A stretch of DNA of 64,000 bases from Prosapia bicincta (GCA_036971475.1 JBAIZL010000003.1:109312570-109376569), one strand, 5' to 3'; counted from the first letter of the stretch, positions 1 through 11,345 are shown. Notes: generated by a model not told the origin, from the sequence alone. Numbers and translations are program-made.

Positions 1-1090
1 ATAATTCAGAGTTCATGTTTAGCTATTTATTAATCACTCACTCAAATATTACTTATGTCTTATATCCACGAGACAACCGCTGTAACAGAAAGTGGAGTTT
101 GATCGGACTTCTACAGAAGCCTTGTAGATTTAATACTTCTTTGTACTTTGTGAAACGAGTATATAATATTTACTCTGAGGACTTGTGATCACATTTTCTC
201 AAACTATGACTAACTTGAAGCGTTAGAATAACGTAAAATGAAGCTTAATTAGAAACATCACGCCATAGATGCATAAGTTAGCTATCAGAGTGGGTTACTG
301 GCTGCGTTACCGCGACATACATACTCAGTCTGAGGACTACGCCCGGCTTAGGTTTATCTCGTTGCATGCACGTACATATGCAGTCGCAACCAATAGGCCT
401 ATTCATTACGTTTTTATATTCGTTGAATGTTTAATAAAAGTGCTTAGGTTTGTAAAATGCAAGCAGAATAAGAATATTAAGTAAAGTTAACATCACACAT
501 AACAATTCAGCACAATGTCGCAGCAAATTAAGTATTTAAAACACTCATATAACAAATACTTCACAAATAAAGGACATAAGTACATTTCAAACAAAACATA
601 CATAAAAACCGAAACATAAAATTTACAACAAAATCAGATATAAAATGAAATATTTTAACAAAATTAATATTACATTTAAAATTTATTAAATACTTTTATA
701 TATATACAGTGTTAAAAACAAGATTTGCAATATAAATAAAATGCACGATGTATCTAATTACTTTACTCTCTGAATTATAAGTAAGTGCTGCTATATTGCA
801 ATATATGCTACATATTTTATAAATATAAGTAAGTCCTAGTATAGGTAAGTAGCTAAAATATTCACAAGTGTTTTAGTAAAAACTAGTAGCTCACGTGTGG
901 AAGGAATCAACAATTATATACATGTATTAAATATGGAAATACGATTTCTTTTATTACAGTAAATGATTACAAATATTTTAAATACAAGAATAATTTAGAT
1001 TTGTATATTTTTCAAAGCTTTTTACCAATGAAATATGTATTAGCTACTTCAGGAAAAAAATGAAATAACACAATTTACATATGTATATAC
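1..1090. other. AT-rich sequence, no gene recognised
   Basis: I see no convincing coding region, RNA gene or repeat boundary here. A 71-codon open frame at 269-484 has no recognisable motif and looks like chance. Confidence 0.5.
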
Positions 1091-1175
1091 ATGTGTGTGT
1101 GTGTGGTGTTTAAGTGTGTGGGAGGGGTGTTTGTGTCTGTGTGTGTGTGTGTGCATGTGTGCGTGTCTGAGTGTT
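1091..1175. repeat. Imperfect GT microsatellite
   Basis: Alternating GT with interruptions runs from about 1091 to 1175. Repeat copy A begins about 260 bp downstream. Copy C is likewise preceded by a much longer GT tract (25763-26096), but the sequence between tract and repeat does not match. Confidence 0.8.
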
Positions 1176-1431
1176 TGTGTGATAGGTTTCAATTCAACAC
1201 AATGACTCCATTAGATTCTATAACCACCTCCACACCACTCCCCACAGATGGTGCAATAAAGACTTGTATCTCCTGCCAATGTATTCAGGAACACTGGGAA
1301 ATGTATAAAACGTTTCTGGCATATCTATGGTTAGGAAACAAAAGGTTAATCGCCACAGCGCGCTAACACCACTCGCCACTAATCCTGAGGCAAGTGCATT
1401 ATGTTTACCTCAGCAAACATGGGTTTTCCAT

Positions 1432-3475
1432 GTCTAAAAATGTTTCAGTTGTTTACAATCTTTAAATCTAAAATTCCTTTCTCTGTATTTTATATGCATT
1501 TTTATACAATGCGTATTTTATCATTTTAATTTTAGGCTAAATTTAAGAGTGTCTTTTATAACACTTCGCTATACGGTATGTTGTATTCTCATGGCATAGC
1601 CTAGAGCCTAGAGGTATTAGGTTACAGGATTAAAAGCGGTCGTAAAAACAATTATCCAAAATAAAACTCCAGCCTTGGATTACAAGTTACTGACATAGTT
1701 TTGTCTTTTCATTAAACGTCTTTACATAGCAGAACACAATGCAACCAAATACCCAACTACAGCAAACGTAAGCAACCCATCAACTCACCTTTGCGCACTG
1801 CACGATGCAGGGGCTCTGGGGAGCTCTGAGAGGCTCTGGGGAGCTTACTCAAGTCATCCTCTGCTTGGCTCACCATCACTTTGCACTGCACATTTTAATA
1901 ATAACACTTTATGTTTTCCTCTATAACCTTACATTAGATTTATGTTCACTATGTTGTCTGTGATTAAAGCAACCTATAGGACACATTACCCTTTTACTTG
2001 AGATAATCTTTGAAAATAAAAAAAATTTGCACGTTACGAAAAATATTCATTAATATTTTAGCATTGTCCATTTACTCACATGTTTTCATATTTATTATTA
2101 ATACCAAATTAAATATACGAAATTATCAGTGTTATACAAACAAACTCTTATAAAATAAACACGCAACATAAATTTCAAACAAAAACAAAAGTGTTCTATT
2201 TTTAACAAAACGTTTCGAATTTTACTTTTTTATACATTTTTAAACACGTTTTTTTCGGATAAAATTCCTCAAATTTTTATTTAAGCCTAATCCTATTTCA
2301 ATAGTCTTTGATTTATCATATAAATGTAAAATATTTGTGTTATTAAAATCTATAAAAAAAACTTTATAACTATTATCAAGAATTATGTTTGTAGATTACA
2401 GGCCTAACCTAATCATGTGTGAGCATTAATGTAAAAGGGAAGACCACAAAATCTTTAAACTTAATATTAGTTTACTTTATAATGATAATTTTTCAGAATT
2501 ATTTATTTTAAGAGTTTTCATCACAAGAAATCAAATTTATTGAAGCAAGTCATTTGGGTTACATGAATATTTTATTTTTTGTCTTTAATAAATACAAACC
2601 GCGTTGAGAATACGAGAAATTTACATTCGGTTTTAAAGAATCTACAGTTAAATGCAAGCAGATATTAAAACCGATATTATCAACGGAACAGAACAGCTGT
2701 AAGTTGCATTACTCCAAACATACTTTCCACACATATTATAATATTTACCAGTATTTAAAATTAGTAAAACATAACCTCACACTACCTTAAAACACATATA
2801 AAGTAATTGCTATGCATGCATAGTAAATAACAGAAATAATATTAAATAATATCTATCAAATACAATATCTTTTCTACAACATACATATAATTTTATATAG
2901 ACTTAGTCTACATAATTGTGATTGGGACGTGATAAAATTATTTGTGTAATTTAAATCTTCTTCTTTATAACTGAAGTAAAATCTTTGACTTGATAAAAAC
3001 AATTTTACAAAACAATAAACGAACCTCAAAGATAATTAACATTAGAAACTAATTACACTTACTTTTAAGCTGAAAACCTTCACATAAAATGTCAAAATAC
3101 CAATGCAGTCGCCAAAGCTTCAAACCAATAAGAAAATATAACCTACAAACTAATAAACGCACTAATGGAATAAACAGCTGATTCTATTGTTGTACAAAGC
3201 CTAGATCGCAGCGATAAGAATTCGTCTCTACAGTTGGCTGTGGCCGTTTCGACATTCTTCTTCTTGATTAATAATATAAGTTATTACGTTGGCAATTAGT
3301 GTGGCAGCATGAACGGTTTGTTTTATATTTAGACAGTTAAATTTAATGCGTTGTAAATTTATACTGGCTTTTTCGATAAACCTTGCACATGGAAAAAAGT
3401 AGGAAGAATAAATATGACAAACATTTCAAAAAACGTGAACGTATCTGGATTGTTGAAAAGAATTATGGATTTTAT
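1432..3475 (+). repeat. AT-rich dispersed repeat, copy A
   Basis: This segment aligns over about 2 kb with 26440-28500 (copy C), and its second half (from about 2377) aligns with 12529-13620 (copy B). Landmarks shared by A and C include the segment with the short directly repeated GCTCTGG motif (1805-1850 and 26830-26870). Landmarks shared by all three include AATTATGTTT followed by TACAGGCCTA-like sequence, and the 3' end GTATCTGGATTGTTGA. No open frame longer than noise is shared, so it is non-coding or a non-autonomous element. The class is unknown; the strand label only marks the common direction. Confidence 0.75.
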
Positions 3476-3637
3476 GCTATATACATAGATAAATTTTATA
3501 TATCTTTTCCAAATTTTGTCTAGCTCTTGAGTTATTTACATTTTTGTGAAAGTAAATTATTGCTTTTTCTATTAATCGGGTCTGGGTTCCCAAAACCCAC
3601 CCCAAATAATTACTTGGAATAATTTACTTTGATTTAT

Positions 3638-3846
3638 TATTAATAAATAATACGCACACCCTCAAACTACAAATATTTTTATTCTAGTGTTATGTACATT
3701 TCGGTCATACCGTAACTATTCTCAGAGACATGACAATACATACTGTGTCATGTCTCTGAGGATGGTTAGTTTATATCCGAGATGTACGTCTATGTAAGAC
3801 TGGAATAAAAATATTTGTGGTTAGAGTTTGTGTGTATTATTTATTA
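3638..3846. mobile_element. Palindromic foldback element (copy in repeat A)
   Basis: The segment is a long inverted repeat of about 100 bp per arm around a centre near 3741. The core is a perfect 15-bp stem, CTCAGAGACATGACA at 3721-3735 and its complement at 3746-3760, with a 10-base loop. Outer arms read TAATAAATAATAC at the left and its near-complement TGTATTATTTATTA at the right. A second copy lies at about 14800-15010. Similarity between the two loci continues rightwards to about 4140 and 15330. No coding capacity. It resembles a MITE or a non-autonomous Penelope-type foldback; the class is not settled. Confidence 0.75.
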
Positions 3847-4202
3847 AAATAAAACTATAAATATTTTTTTAATATTAAAATATAAATAATTCTAAATGAG
3901 TAAAGGTTTATCCTGTTTAACCCACTCTAGTCCTTTAGAACAGTCTGTGATTTGACAGTAACACATATGGAAATATATACAGGTCAAATTTTGTAAGCTG
4001 GCACTTGGGTATTAGGTAGAAATTGTGTATTAGGCCTTACAAAATGTCATTGGGGCTGTAACTCATAGTCACGCCTTAAACAATCCTATTAACATGCTTC
4101 CATTAATGCCCTATTTACAGTTGTTGCTATGTTTTCTATAAATTAAGACCAGACCAATAGTAAAAAGCTGCAAGATTCAAATTGAAAAAAATGTTCTTTT
4201 AA

Positions 4203-4214
4203 CACATTCACTGC
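4203..4214 (+). repeat. piggyBac terminal inverted repeat, left
   Basis: CACATTCACTGC directly follows TTAA and is the exact reverse complement of 6803-6814. Confidence 0.93.
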
Positions 4215-4354
4215 TAAAAATTTAACAATAAGATGTCTATAATGCTAACAAATTTTTTTACTGTAAACCTTACCTTTAGGTGTAGGATGTTGGAATGTGA
4301 TGGTCAAAAGTTCCACATTTCGTTAATAGCTAATCAAATGACGTCATAAGTTTT

Positions 4355-4372
4355 GCCCCCACCGGTGGGGGC
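4355..4372. repeat. Subterminal 18-bp palindrome, left arm
   Basis: GCCCCCACCGGTGGGGGC is a perfect palindrome in an otherwise AT-rich arm, about 150 bp inside the left terminal repeat. Related copies occur at 6587, 6740 and 6781. Subterminal repeats in piggyBac elements can bind transposase; that role here is inferred. Confidence 0.85.
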
Positions 4373-4671
4373 TTAGCACCCAAGGTTGCATCAGTAATGT
4401 TCAACTGTCACTAAATCACTTTATATCACCTCTATTTATTACAAAAAACATTTTTCATACATTCACAATGCTTCTTTTGTCAATTGACATATTTACATTA
4501 TATAAACATACTAATCCTATCTCTGACATTTGTTGTCTGCACCCTAGACCTGCTGTTTGTAACACTTGTAACACTGATTGTAAAGTTTAAACTAAATCAC
4601 TGTCTAATTTACTACTATATACAAACAATACAAAAGGCTATGTACACAACCCATCCATCTGAGCTTGTTTC

Positions 4672-6281
4672 TTATTTCATTTCGTGAAACTTTTTGAAGC
4701 ATTCCTGTAAACATAGCCCAGGCTGTTCTGGGCATTGATCACAAAAATAGGAGGTTTTTACTTTTTTTCCTTGTTTGGTGCACACCCTACACTGCTTTCT
4801 CTTTAGCCTGTTACTCGTGTCCCGTTCTTCAGACCTTTTCGGCATATGAGGTATTGATGTCAATCTTCTCTGTGTTGGGCTGGGGACAGGTACAACTCTT
4901 GGTGGCAAAATACCCCTGATGACTTCAAGTCTAAAATCATACATGGTCATTTTCCTGATATGCATGCAGTACAATTTGTGAGCGTTTATTAGCATCATTT
5001 GAATAGTATGCACAAATAACTTTTTGTACCATCGTAATGTTTTACGTTCAAATGGATAATATGCTGCCATTTGGTCAGAGCGATCAACTCCTTTCATGAA
5101 GGCGTTATATTTTATAATGGGTAATGGCTTTTCTTTGGAGCGTCCTCTCTTGTCCAAGAGCGTGACCATGTCGTTTTCATATTCTGTGGAAATATATGAT
5201 ACAGTTCTTTTATCTCTCCATTTGCCAATCATGACACCTTCCCCATATCTAGCAATAGTTTCACCTTTTTTTAGGTTGGCACATCAGTAGGAACATTCCT
5301 CCGGTCAACTCTCAGAGTTCCTGTGCAGTATGTTTCTCGTGATAATAATTTGGCAGCAAGGGAAAAACTATTATAAAAGTTATCCATGTACAACGAATGT
5401 CCGTGGCCTAACTTATCTTTCATGAGGTGTAAAACAACTTTTTCTGTGTGTCCTTTACCAGAAAGCTTATCCTCGGAGCCAGAATATACAATGAACTTGA
5501 TAATCAATCCATGAGGCTCTGTTAGGCTGTAAAGTTTAATTCCATATTTATGTCGTTTATTCTTGATATATTGTCTGAAGATCAAACGACCTCTCCAAAG
5601 TATCATCGCTTCATCGAGGGACAGCTCTCGTTGTGGATAATAAATTCCTAGCAATTTTGTATTGAAATAATCTATTACATTTCTGATTTTGTCCAATCGG
5701 TCATTTGAATTTTCACGTTTTTTCTGAAAGTAAAGGCAGCGTAAAATCAATAGAAATCTGTCACGGCTCATACAATCAGCAAAACACTTGAGACCAAATA
5801 GCCAGTCCTTTTTCCAGTAATCCTGAACACGATTCAATCTTATTGTTCCTGTATGAATAAGAACGCCTAAAAATATTTTTAGTTCAGGCACTGTTAAATC
5901 TTTCCATTTATTTATTCGAGATTTGGGAGTCAAATTAGAATTAAAAAATATCTCAAAGGCATGAGAGTTTGTGTATTGTACTATATTTTCAAGGAAAACG
6001 TCATCTAACATAAGGTAAAACCAATCAATCGGTGTATCGCCAGGAATGGGCACTAAAAGGCTATTTACTTTTGTGAACTGAATTGGTCGAGGTCCACTAC
6101 TAGTCACACACCATGTTGGAGGCATAACACCAACATCAGGATCATCATCACTTGTCTCTAAATTAGAGTCAGAATCTGAACTGATATTACCTGATGTAAT
6201 GTCCGAGTCATCGTCTAGAAAATCTTCGACGTCATCAGAAACATTAACATCCCTTGAGGTTCCTGGTACACTTGGATCCAT
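4672..6281 (-). pseudogene. piggyBac transposase with one frameshift
   Basis: The protein would catalyse TTAA-specific cut-and-paste transposition. It starts at the ATG at 6281 with an acidic N-terminus (Asp/Ser-rich to about residue 50). The first part, 336 codons to the stop at 5271, contains the first catalytic Asp in SLDEAMILWRGR (D223) and the second in YMDNFYNS (D300). A one-base deletion at about 5280/5281 shifts the frame; the second part runs on to the stop at 4672 and carries the third Asp in MKGVDRSDQM. The C-terminus has a Cys-rich domain, CRVC, CDQC, LCLQECFKKFH, as in piggyBac zinc-binding tails. The combined length of about 535 residues fits the family. With the frameshift it should be inactive; a sequencing error near a seven-base T run at 5266-5272 cannot be excluded. 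Confidence 0.93.
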
Positions 6282-6586
6282 TTTTTTTGTATTGAAAAAT
6301 ATTAAAAATAATATAGTAGATAAAAAATTAATTACACACTATAGATTATAATCACACACGAATATAAATGTTCGGGACACTATATGCACTGACACGTTGG
6401 GGTGGAGAAATTCGGCAACACTAAAAACAGGCACAGCAGAAAATGAAATGTGATAATTACAAAGAAATGTGATAATGCTCCACAAAATATGCACAAAAGT
6501 ATATCAAATGTTCACAAAATTTATACACAAATATAAAATAACAGGAGGTAATCAAAAGTCTCAGTAAGTTAGAGCGTGGTAGATTT

Positions 6587-6604
6587 GCACCCTCTGGTGG
6601 GGGC
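6587..6604. repeat. Subterminal 18-bp near-palindrome, right arm 1
   Basis: GCACCCTCTGGTGGGGGC lies about 210 bp inside the right terminal repeat. It differs from the left-arm palindrome at a few positions. Confidence 0.75.
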
Positions 6605-6739
6605 ACCGCAATACGGTAGATATCGAAACCAACGTAGCACAAAATGAGGTTAGGTTACTATGTAATAATGCGAGAAAGAATAGTCCGGCTGTGACGAATG
6701 GCTAGGCTACACTGACCTTATCAATACACATACCCTTTA

Positions 6740-6757
6740 GCCCCCTCCGGTGGGTGC
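6740..6757. repeat. Subterminal 18-bp near-palindrome, right arm 2
   Basis: GCCCCCTCCGGTGGGTGC keeps the CCGG centre and both G/C-rich arms. Confidence 0.75.
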
Positions 6758-6780
6758 GCCGCCATTCTGTGATAGCAGCT

Positions 6781-6798
6781 GCACCCACCGGTGGGGGC
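6781..6798. repeat. Subterminal 18-bp near-palindrome, right arm 3
   Basis: GCACCCACCGGTGGGGGC sits only 4 bp inside the right terminal inverted repeat. It is one base from the perfect palindrome of the left arm. Confidence 0.85.
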
Positions 6799-6802
6799 GG
6801 CC

Positions 6803-6814
6803 GCAGTGAATGTG
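6803..6814 (-). repeat. piggyBac terminal inverted repeat, right
   Basis: GCAGTGAATGTG, followed by TTAA, is the exact reverse complement of the left terminal repeat. Confidence 0.93.
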
Positions 6815-7009
6815 TTAACTATACAACATAATAGTTGTGAAACTGTTAGTATATATTGTTCAAGTTGTGTGTTGGTCTATTCGTTATTAAGACAGTCACT
6901 CCATTATAGAAGTGAAAAATTCTTACATGAATACATACGTTCCTTGGAAACAAGTGTAAACAATATTTATGAAAAATGTTTCTAAGTAAATATATTTTGC
7001 AAACCTAAT

Positions 7010-7610
7010 TAACATCATTAGAAAAAACGTTCTGTTTCTGTAAGTTTTTACAAATTTACAAAATTAAAGTTGGGATAGCCATAAAATAATGTAAAAGTGA
7101 TTAATTAAGTTTCACCGAACGTAATGGACTACAAAATTCAAGAGATCACCGGAAGGTTCCAACAAAACAGATTGTCAAGAGAAGTTACGTAAACTGAGTG
7201 AAACAAGTACATCTTGTGGAGCAGTGAAGGAAGACTGGTAGCAGTATTTCTCTTATTGTTTGAATAAATGCAGTTAATTTGCAAGTCAGGTACAACTATT
7301 CATTTAAAAAGGCTATGTTATAGTCATCAGGGCTACAATACATAATCTATTACTAGAATTTTGTAGTCCATTACGTACAGTGATACTTACTTAATCGCTT
7401 TTATATTAGTATATGCTTATCCAAACTTTAAATGTTGTAAATTTGTAAAAACTTACTGAGAATTAAAATTTGTAAAAACTTACTGAGACAATAAATTTTG
7501 TTTTTGCAATTTTAGAAAATTTAAAGTTCGGATACTCATAAACGAATGTAAAAGTGAAAAATTAAATAAATAGTTGTACCTGACTCGCAAAATCACCGCA
7601 TTTATTTACA
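7010..7610. mobile_element. Nested foldback repeat related to Penelope-like termini
   Basis: The arm at about 7035-7141 (GTAAGTTTTTACAAATTTAC through CGTAATGGACTACAAAATTC) is inverted at 7352-7465. A second inner arm at 7260-7305 is inverted at 7560-7605, and part of the first arm recurs directly at 7515-7565. The AAAACGTTCTG and CGTAATGGACTAC-type blocks match the ends of the repeats at 33.3-33.6 and 39.6-39.9 kb. No coding sequence. The arrangement suggests one foldback inserted into, or recombined with, another. Confidence 0.65.
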
Positions 7611-8039
7611 AAAACCATCTCTGTGAGTGTAAATATGATTAATAATATGTCTCATAGTCGATGTTGGTCCCCACAAACTTTAACAAATTTTACAAAATAT
7701 CTAGCTCCCATAACGTTACATTACCCTTCTTTGTTAAGAACTGAAACACCATAAGGTAAACTTGCAAACAAACAAAATACGGTGCATTAAAATGTTGTAT
7801 CTAGAGTACAAGAAAATAGAGTGCAATTGCAGGTAAACATAGGGCATGGAACATACTATCCTGTTTCAAAGGAATGTTTAACGCTGTAACCAACTCTTTC
7901 TACAGCTGAGCAACTGTAATAGTTATTCTTCAATGAAGAGACTGAAAACATGTCGAGATCGAGGATTACTGACAGTTCTATTTAAATGTTCTGCTCTCAT
8001 CCATAATATTCGGGAGAATGTCATCAATTTATTTGAAAA
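7611..8039. other. No feature recognised
   Basis: AT-rich sequence without a visible gene or a repeat match elsewhere in the window. Confidence 0.4.
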
Positions 8040-8288
8040 ATCAAAACAAATAAAATTGATATTTTGTAGAATAATTTGAATTGAAATTAGTTTAGCGCAT
8101 ATTGAAAAAAAATCATTTCCAAGACTATAAATATTTATTGCAATTTAAAAGTTTACTACATAATAAAAATATGCTAAATGTTATACAATATCAAGGGCAC
8201 AATGATAAAACATATTGGCAAAAATATTGGCAAAAACCCAACTCACAAAAATAAGTAATATTACCTAAGTTACCTATGAATAGACCTT

Positions 8289-8320
8289 TATGTACATTTC
8301 GATGACCTTGCCGTCATCAG
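8289..8320 (-). other. Hammerhead-like core in Penelope-like terminus (weak)
   Basis: On the minus strand CTGATGA (8314-8320) is followed after 13 bases by GAA (8298-8300), the palindrome ATGTACAT (8290-8297), then A and AAGGTC. The order fits a type I hammerhead, but the bases between CTGATGA and GAA cannot form a separate helix II: GATGAC and GTCATC pair with each other instead. Copy 2 (21411-21435) is more decayed. I list it as a sequence signature and not as a predicted ribozyme. Confidence 0.25.
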
Positions 8321-8911
8321 AGAATCCTACTAAATTACCATCCAGAATACAATAATGCTCTATTTAAAGGTCTTGCTGTCTTTCATCATGTGAAGCCATG
8401 TGTGTAGAAAAGACCTTTCTTGCTATAGTGGGGAAATGTGATCTTAATGGAGAAATGATTGAAACAGTTAAGATTCCAATAGACAGCACTAAACCATTTT
8501 AAAGTTAGTGAGTTCAACAAAATGATGTGGGGAAATCTTGAAAGTTTTAATTCTAGTGAATCCTGTGTTTTCTTAGTTTAGTTTATGTAGTTCTCATTAA
8601 TCAGATTAAAGATTCTAAAGTGTTATGAGAATTTACCCTGGTGAACTGGGCATAAGCAGAGTGAACCCACGAAGCAAAAGTGACAGAAAAGTTAGAAGAC
8701 AGAATTAATGCGAAGTAAAAACACACATTACAATTGTACGCCATTGTGTCAAAATATTGTAATTAAATTTATTCTAAAATATTTACAAGGAATTTATTAC
8801 AAATCCAAATTTGTACATCCAAATTAATACAAAAAGCCGCCACCAAAGACAAAGACTCACTTCGACATGACACAAAAAAACCTAAACAAACACAAAAACA
8901 TAAACAACTAA

Positions 8912-9322
8912 AACATAAACAATGAAATTAAAATCGCTGCAAACATAAAAGAAAAGGCTCGACTAAACAAAATCACACTCACCACAGCAGACAAAGGCAA
9001 CACCACAGTAATTATTAATACAAACAGCCTAAATGAGAAAATCAATGAATACATAATATATAATAATGTAATACAACTACATACAGATCCAACTGAGAAA
9101 TATCACAGAACCATCAAAAAACTAATTAATACATCCAAATACATTATCAGCAAAAACAAAAAATACCACCTAAGTCAAATCCATCCCGAAGCAATTACCC
9201 TCCGCGCTCTCCATAAAATTCACAAATCCAATGTCTTCATCCGAGCCATCATCAACTACCAAAATGCCCCTGCACATAAACTAGCAAAATACATGGACAA
9301 AATAAATCTAATAAGGGGTTAA
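8912..9322 (+). pseudogene. Penelope-like element reverse transcriptase, N-terminal fragment
   Basis: An open frame of 136 codons without an initiator Met runs from the stop at 8909 to TAA at 9320. It contains TADKGNTTVII, then LHTDPTEKY, LHKIHKS and NAPAHKLAKYMDK. These match the conserved start of Penelope-like reverse transcriptases: the DKG box, the DPT box, the PKIHK-type box and the Leu-Ala-Lys segment. The frame ends where copy 1 departs from copy 2, before the catalytic Asp boxes, so it cannot encode an active enzyme. The A/C-rich composition of the coding strand contrasts with the flanks. Confidence 0.8.
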
Positions 9323-9900
9323 GAAATGGTTCTTGGAGTTTTATTTGTTTGTAGTATTTCTTTTGTTCTGGTTTCATGATTTCAATGCATTTATATCTTG
9401 TGTTTAATATTTTTGGTGTAAGGTCTACATGGCGTTCGGTTATGTTGCTTTCTGTCATGAATAAAATTACTGTATTTTCAACGTCTTCTAGGGGCATTAT
9501 TAGTTGCGCTTGATTTAGTGCTTAATGTGTTTATAATGGACGTTTTATGTTCAATGCCTTGTCCAATGTATTCATGGGGAATGGATTCTGTGCTTTGTAT
9601 TGCTTTTCCTGTGTACAAACTTTAGTATTTTATTGCATGTCTTGGGGCCGACGCTGTATTTAAGTCATTTGTTTAAGTCTTAATTCATTTATATTCGATT
9701 TGATGTTGTTTCGATAGTGTTTATTGTGCGTGGGTGAAACTGGTGGTGGGTGTTAAAGTGTATTGTTTTGCGTTGAGAGTTTTGTTTGTGTCTGATGCTC
9801 TGTTGCTGTCTGCGTGTATATTCTTTGGTGTATTGAACGATTTCTTCAAGTATAATTGCAACGTATCAACGATTATGTTCAACTATATATATAATATGAC
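9323..9900 (-). other. G/T-rich segment, possible inverted element piece
   Basis: The plus strand is strongly G/T-rich, so the minus strand has the A/C-rich composition of the neighbouring Penelope-like coding sequence. An 81-codon open frame on the minus strand (9252-9497) has no motif I recognise. Copy 2 has unrelated G/T-rich sequence at 24000-24210 and then matches from GATGCTCTGTTGCTG onward. It may be an oppositely oriented fragment of the same element; unproven. Confidence 0.35.
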
Positions 9901-11313
9901 GTTTTTTTTATTGTTACTTTAAAAACTGTCAGGGAATTAAAAAGTTATAAACGTATCAACGATTATCTTCAACTATTGTCTATATAGGTCATTACGTAAA
10001 CTCATTTATCCAGCTTTATAAGTAATTCCTTGTGCATTTTAGGAGTTCAAATAGTCTAAATAACTAAACAAATAAAACACAACTAACAAATTAATAATAA
10101 AAATAGTCTTGGGGTACTTCATCGATAGAGATTTATCGAATTAAATATACAATTTGTTAAATGATTACTACGTCATTTTATACCTAATATCAGGTTTAAG
10201 TGGCTTCAGTCTTCTACGTAAATACAAAGCAAAGCAAATTCATTAAACATTATGTACTCTTTTCAACAAATAGTCCTACTTTATTATTTAAATCGGAAAA
10301 AAAATACAAAATTCTTTCATATAAAAATATAACAATATTTGCTTGTAAAGATATTACAATGGTTAGCAAGTACCATGCACTGAGGTTACATTATTGTATC
10401 CCTGGAAACATTCACTGCTCCAGGAACCTATACATGTCGCTAGAAAAGAGGTAACATTATCTAGGCGAATTATTTATATTTGCTTATGCTTACTAATAGC
10501 ATAAACATGGTACGAATATATTTAATTTTTACCAGACTTTGTTTCAGCACTCTTGGGTCATTTTTGCTTAGCTCGTTTAATCTTATTATTTTCATTGTCA
10601 CCAACATCTATACAATGGCTCACCATTAGTCTGCAAATGCAATAACAACATTGATTGTTTCCATCTATAACTTTGTATTACTCTATGTGAAGGTCACTTT
10701 GCTGGTTAGCATCTTATAGTACGTTAAAGATAAACGTTTTCCCTTTTTTTATTAAGATATATATCTTAAAGATATATATCCTTTTTTTTATAAAGATTTT
10801 ATCTAAAATTCTGGTAGTAAATGTTTCACTATAGATTTGTTTAATCTAATCAAATTTCCCCGTTACAATCACTGGACATATAAACGCAAGACATATCAAT
10901 TCCCTTTCTAAATATTACACACAAATAATGCTAGCATAAACTCCAAACATAAACATTTCCATAAAAAACTAGTTTTTTTCTATTTTTTATATCTAATCAC
11001 ATAGTTTTAGAATTGTGTTTATTTTTCCTAATTTTTATACACTTATATAAACCGGGATTTTTTAGGAAATGTCTACACTAGTGTTAAATAGCTCTTTTCA
11101 CACAAAATAGTCCTTCAAAACCAAATGTATTTTGTAACACAAAGAATGTTATTCCTTCGCAGGTTTTCCAAAAACCTATTTCCCAAAGCTTCAAGCTTAA
11201 AGCAATTTAAGCCAATTATTACTTAACCACTACACACACTCTTAATGTATAAAAGTTAGCAATTGAACCCCAAATGGAACAATTTTACATTGTGCAAAAC
11301 AGATTTACTTTGG

Positions 11314-11316
<3 letters not shown>

Positions 11317-11344
<28 letters not shown>
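11317..11344. repeat. TA microsatellite
   Basis: A run of TA dinucleotides close to the right edge of Penelope-like block copy 1. Confidence 0.9.

Positions 11345-11345
<1 letters not shown>

Larger units (their letters stand above)
4199..6818 (-). mobile_element. piggyBac-family DNA transposon, near-complete
   Basis: TTAA at 4199-4202 and 6815-6818 forms the target-site duplication expected of piggyBac. Immediately inside lie perfect 12-bp terminal inverted repeats, CACATTCACTGC at 4203-4214 and its complement at 6803-6814. The element proper is 4203-6814, 2,612 bp. The minus strand encodes a transposase with the DDD catalytic set and a cysteine-rich C-terminus, interrupted by one frameshift. 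The subterminal regions hold four copies of an 18-bp near-palindrome centred on ACCGGT. Perfect ends and an almost open coding region indicate fairly recent insertion, into the right-hand flank of repeat copy A. Confidence 0.93.
8040..11315. repeat. Penelope-like repeat block, copy 1
   Basis: This block aligns in order with 21173-25615. The shared left part includes a terminus reading TTTATGTACATTTCGATGACC, then a CTGT site at 8376-8379 that is filled by a solo LTR in copy 2, then a reverse-transcriptase segment at 8912-9322. After about 9313 the copies differ: copy 1 switches to G/T-rich sequence while copy 2 continues the coding region. They rejoin at about 9770 and 24215 (GATGCTCTGTTGCTG) and stay aligned to about 11315 and 25615. 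Copy 1 has an extra tract at 9890-9960 whose flanks repeat AACGTATCAACGATTAT. Confidence 0.75.

Noticed and set aside
269..484. 71-codon plus-strand frame as a gene
   Set aside because: No recognisable motif, no splice or promoter context, and a length expected by chance.
8298..8320. Functional hammerhead ribozyme in the Penelope-like terminus of copy 1
   Set aside because: The bases between CTGATGA and GAA cannot form helix II without using core bases; a simple GATGAC/GTCATC hairpin is more likely.
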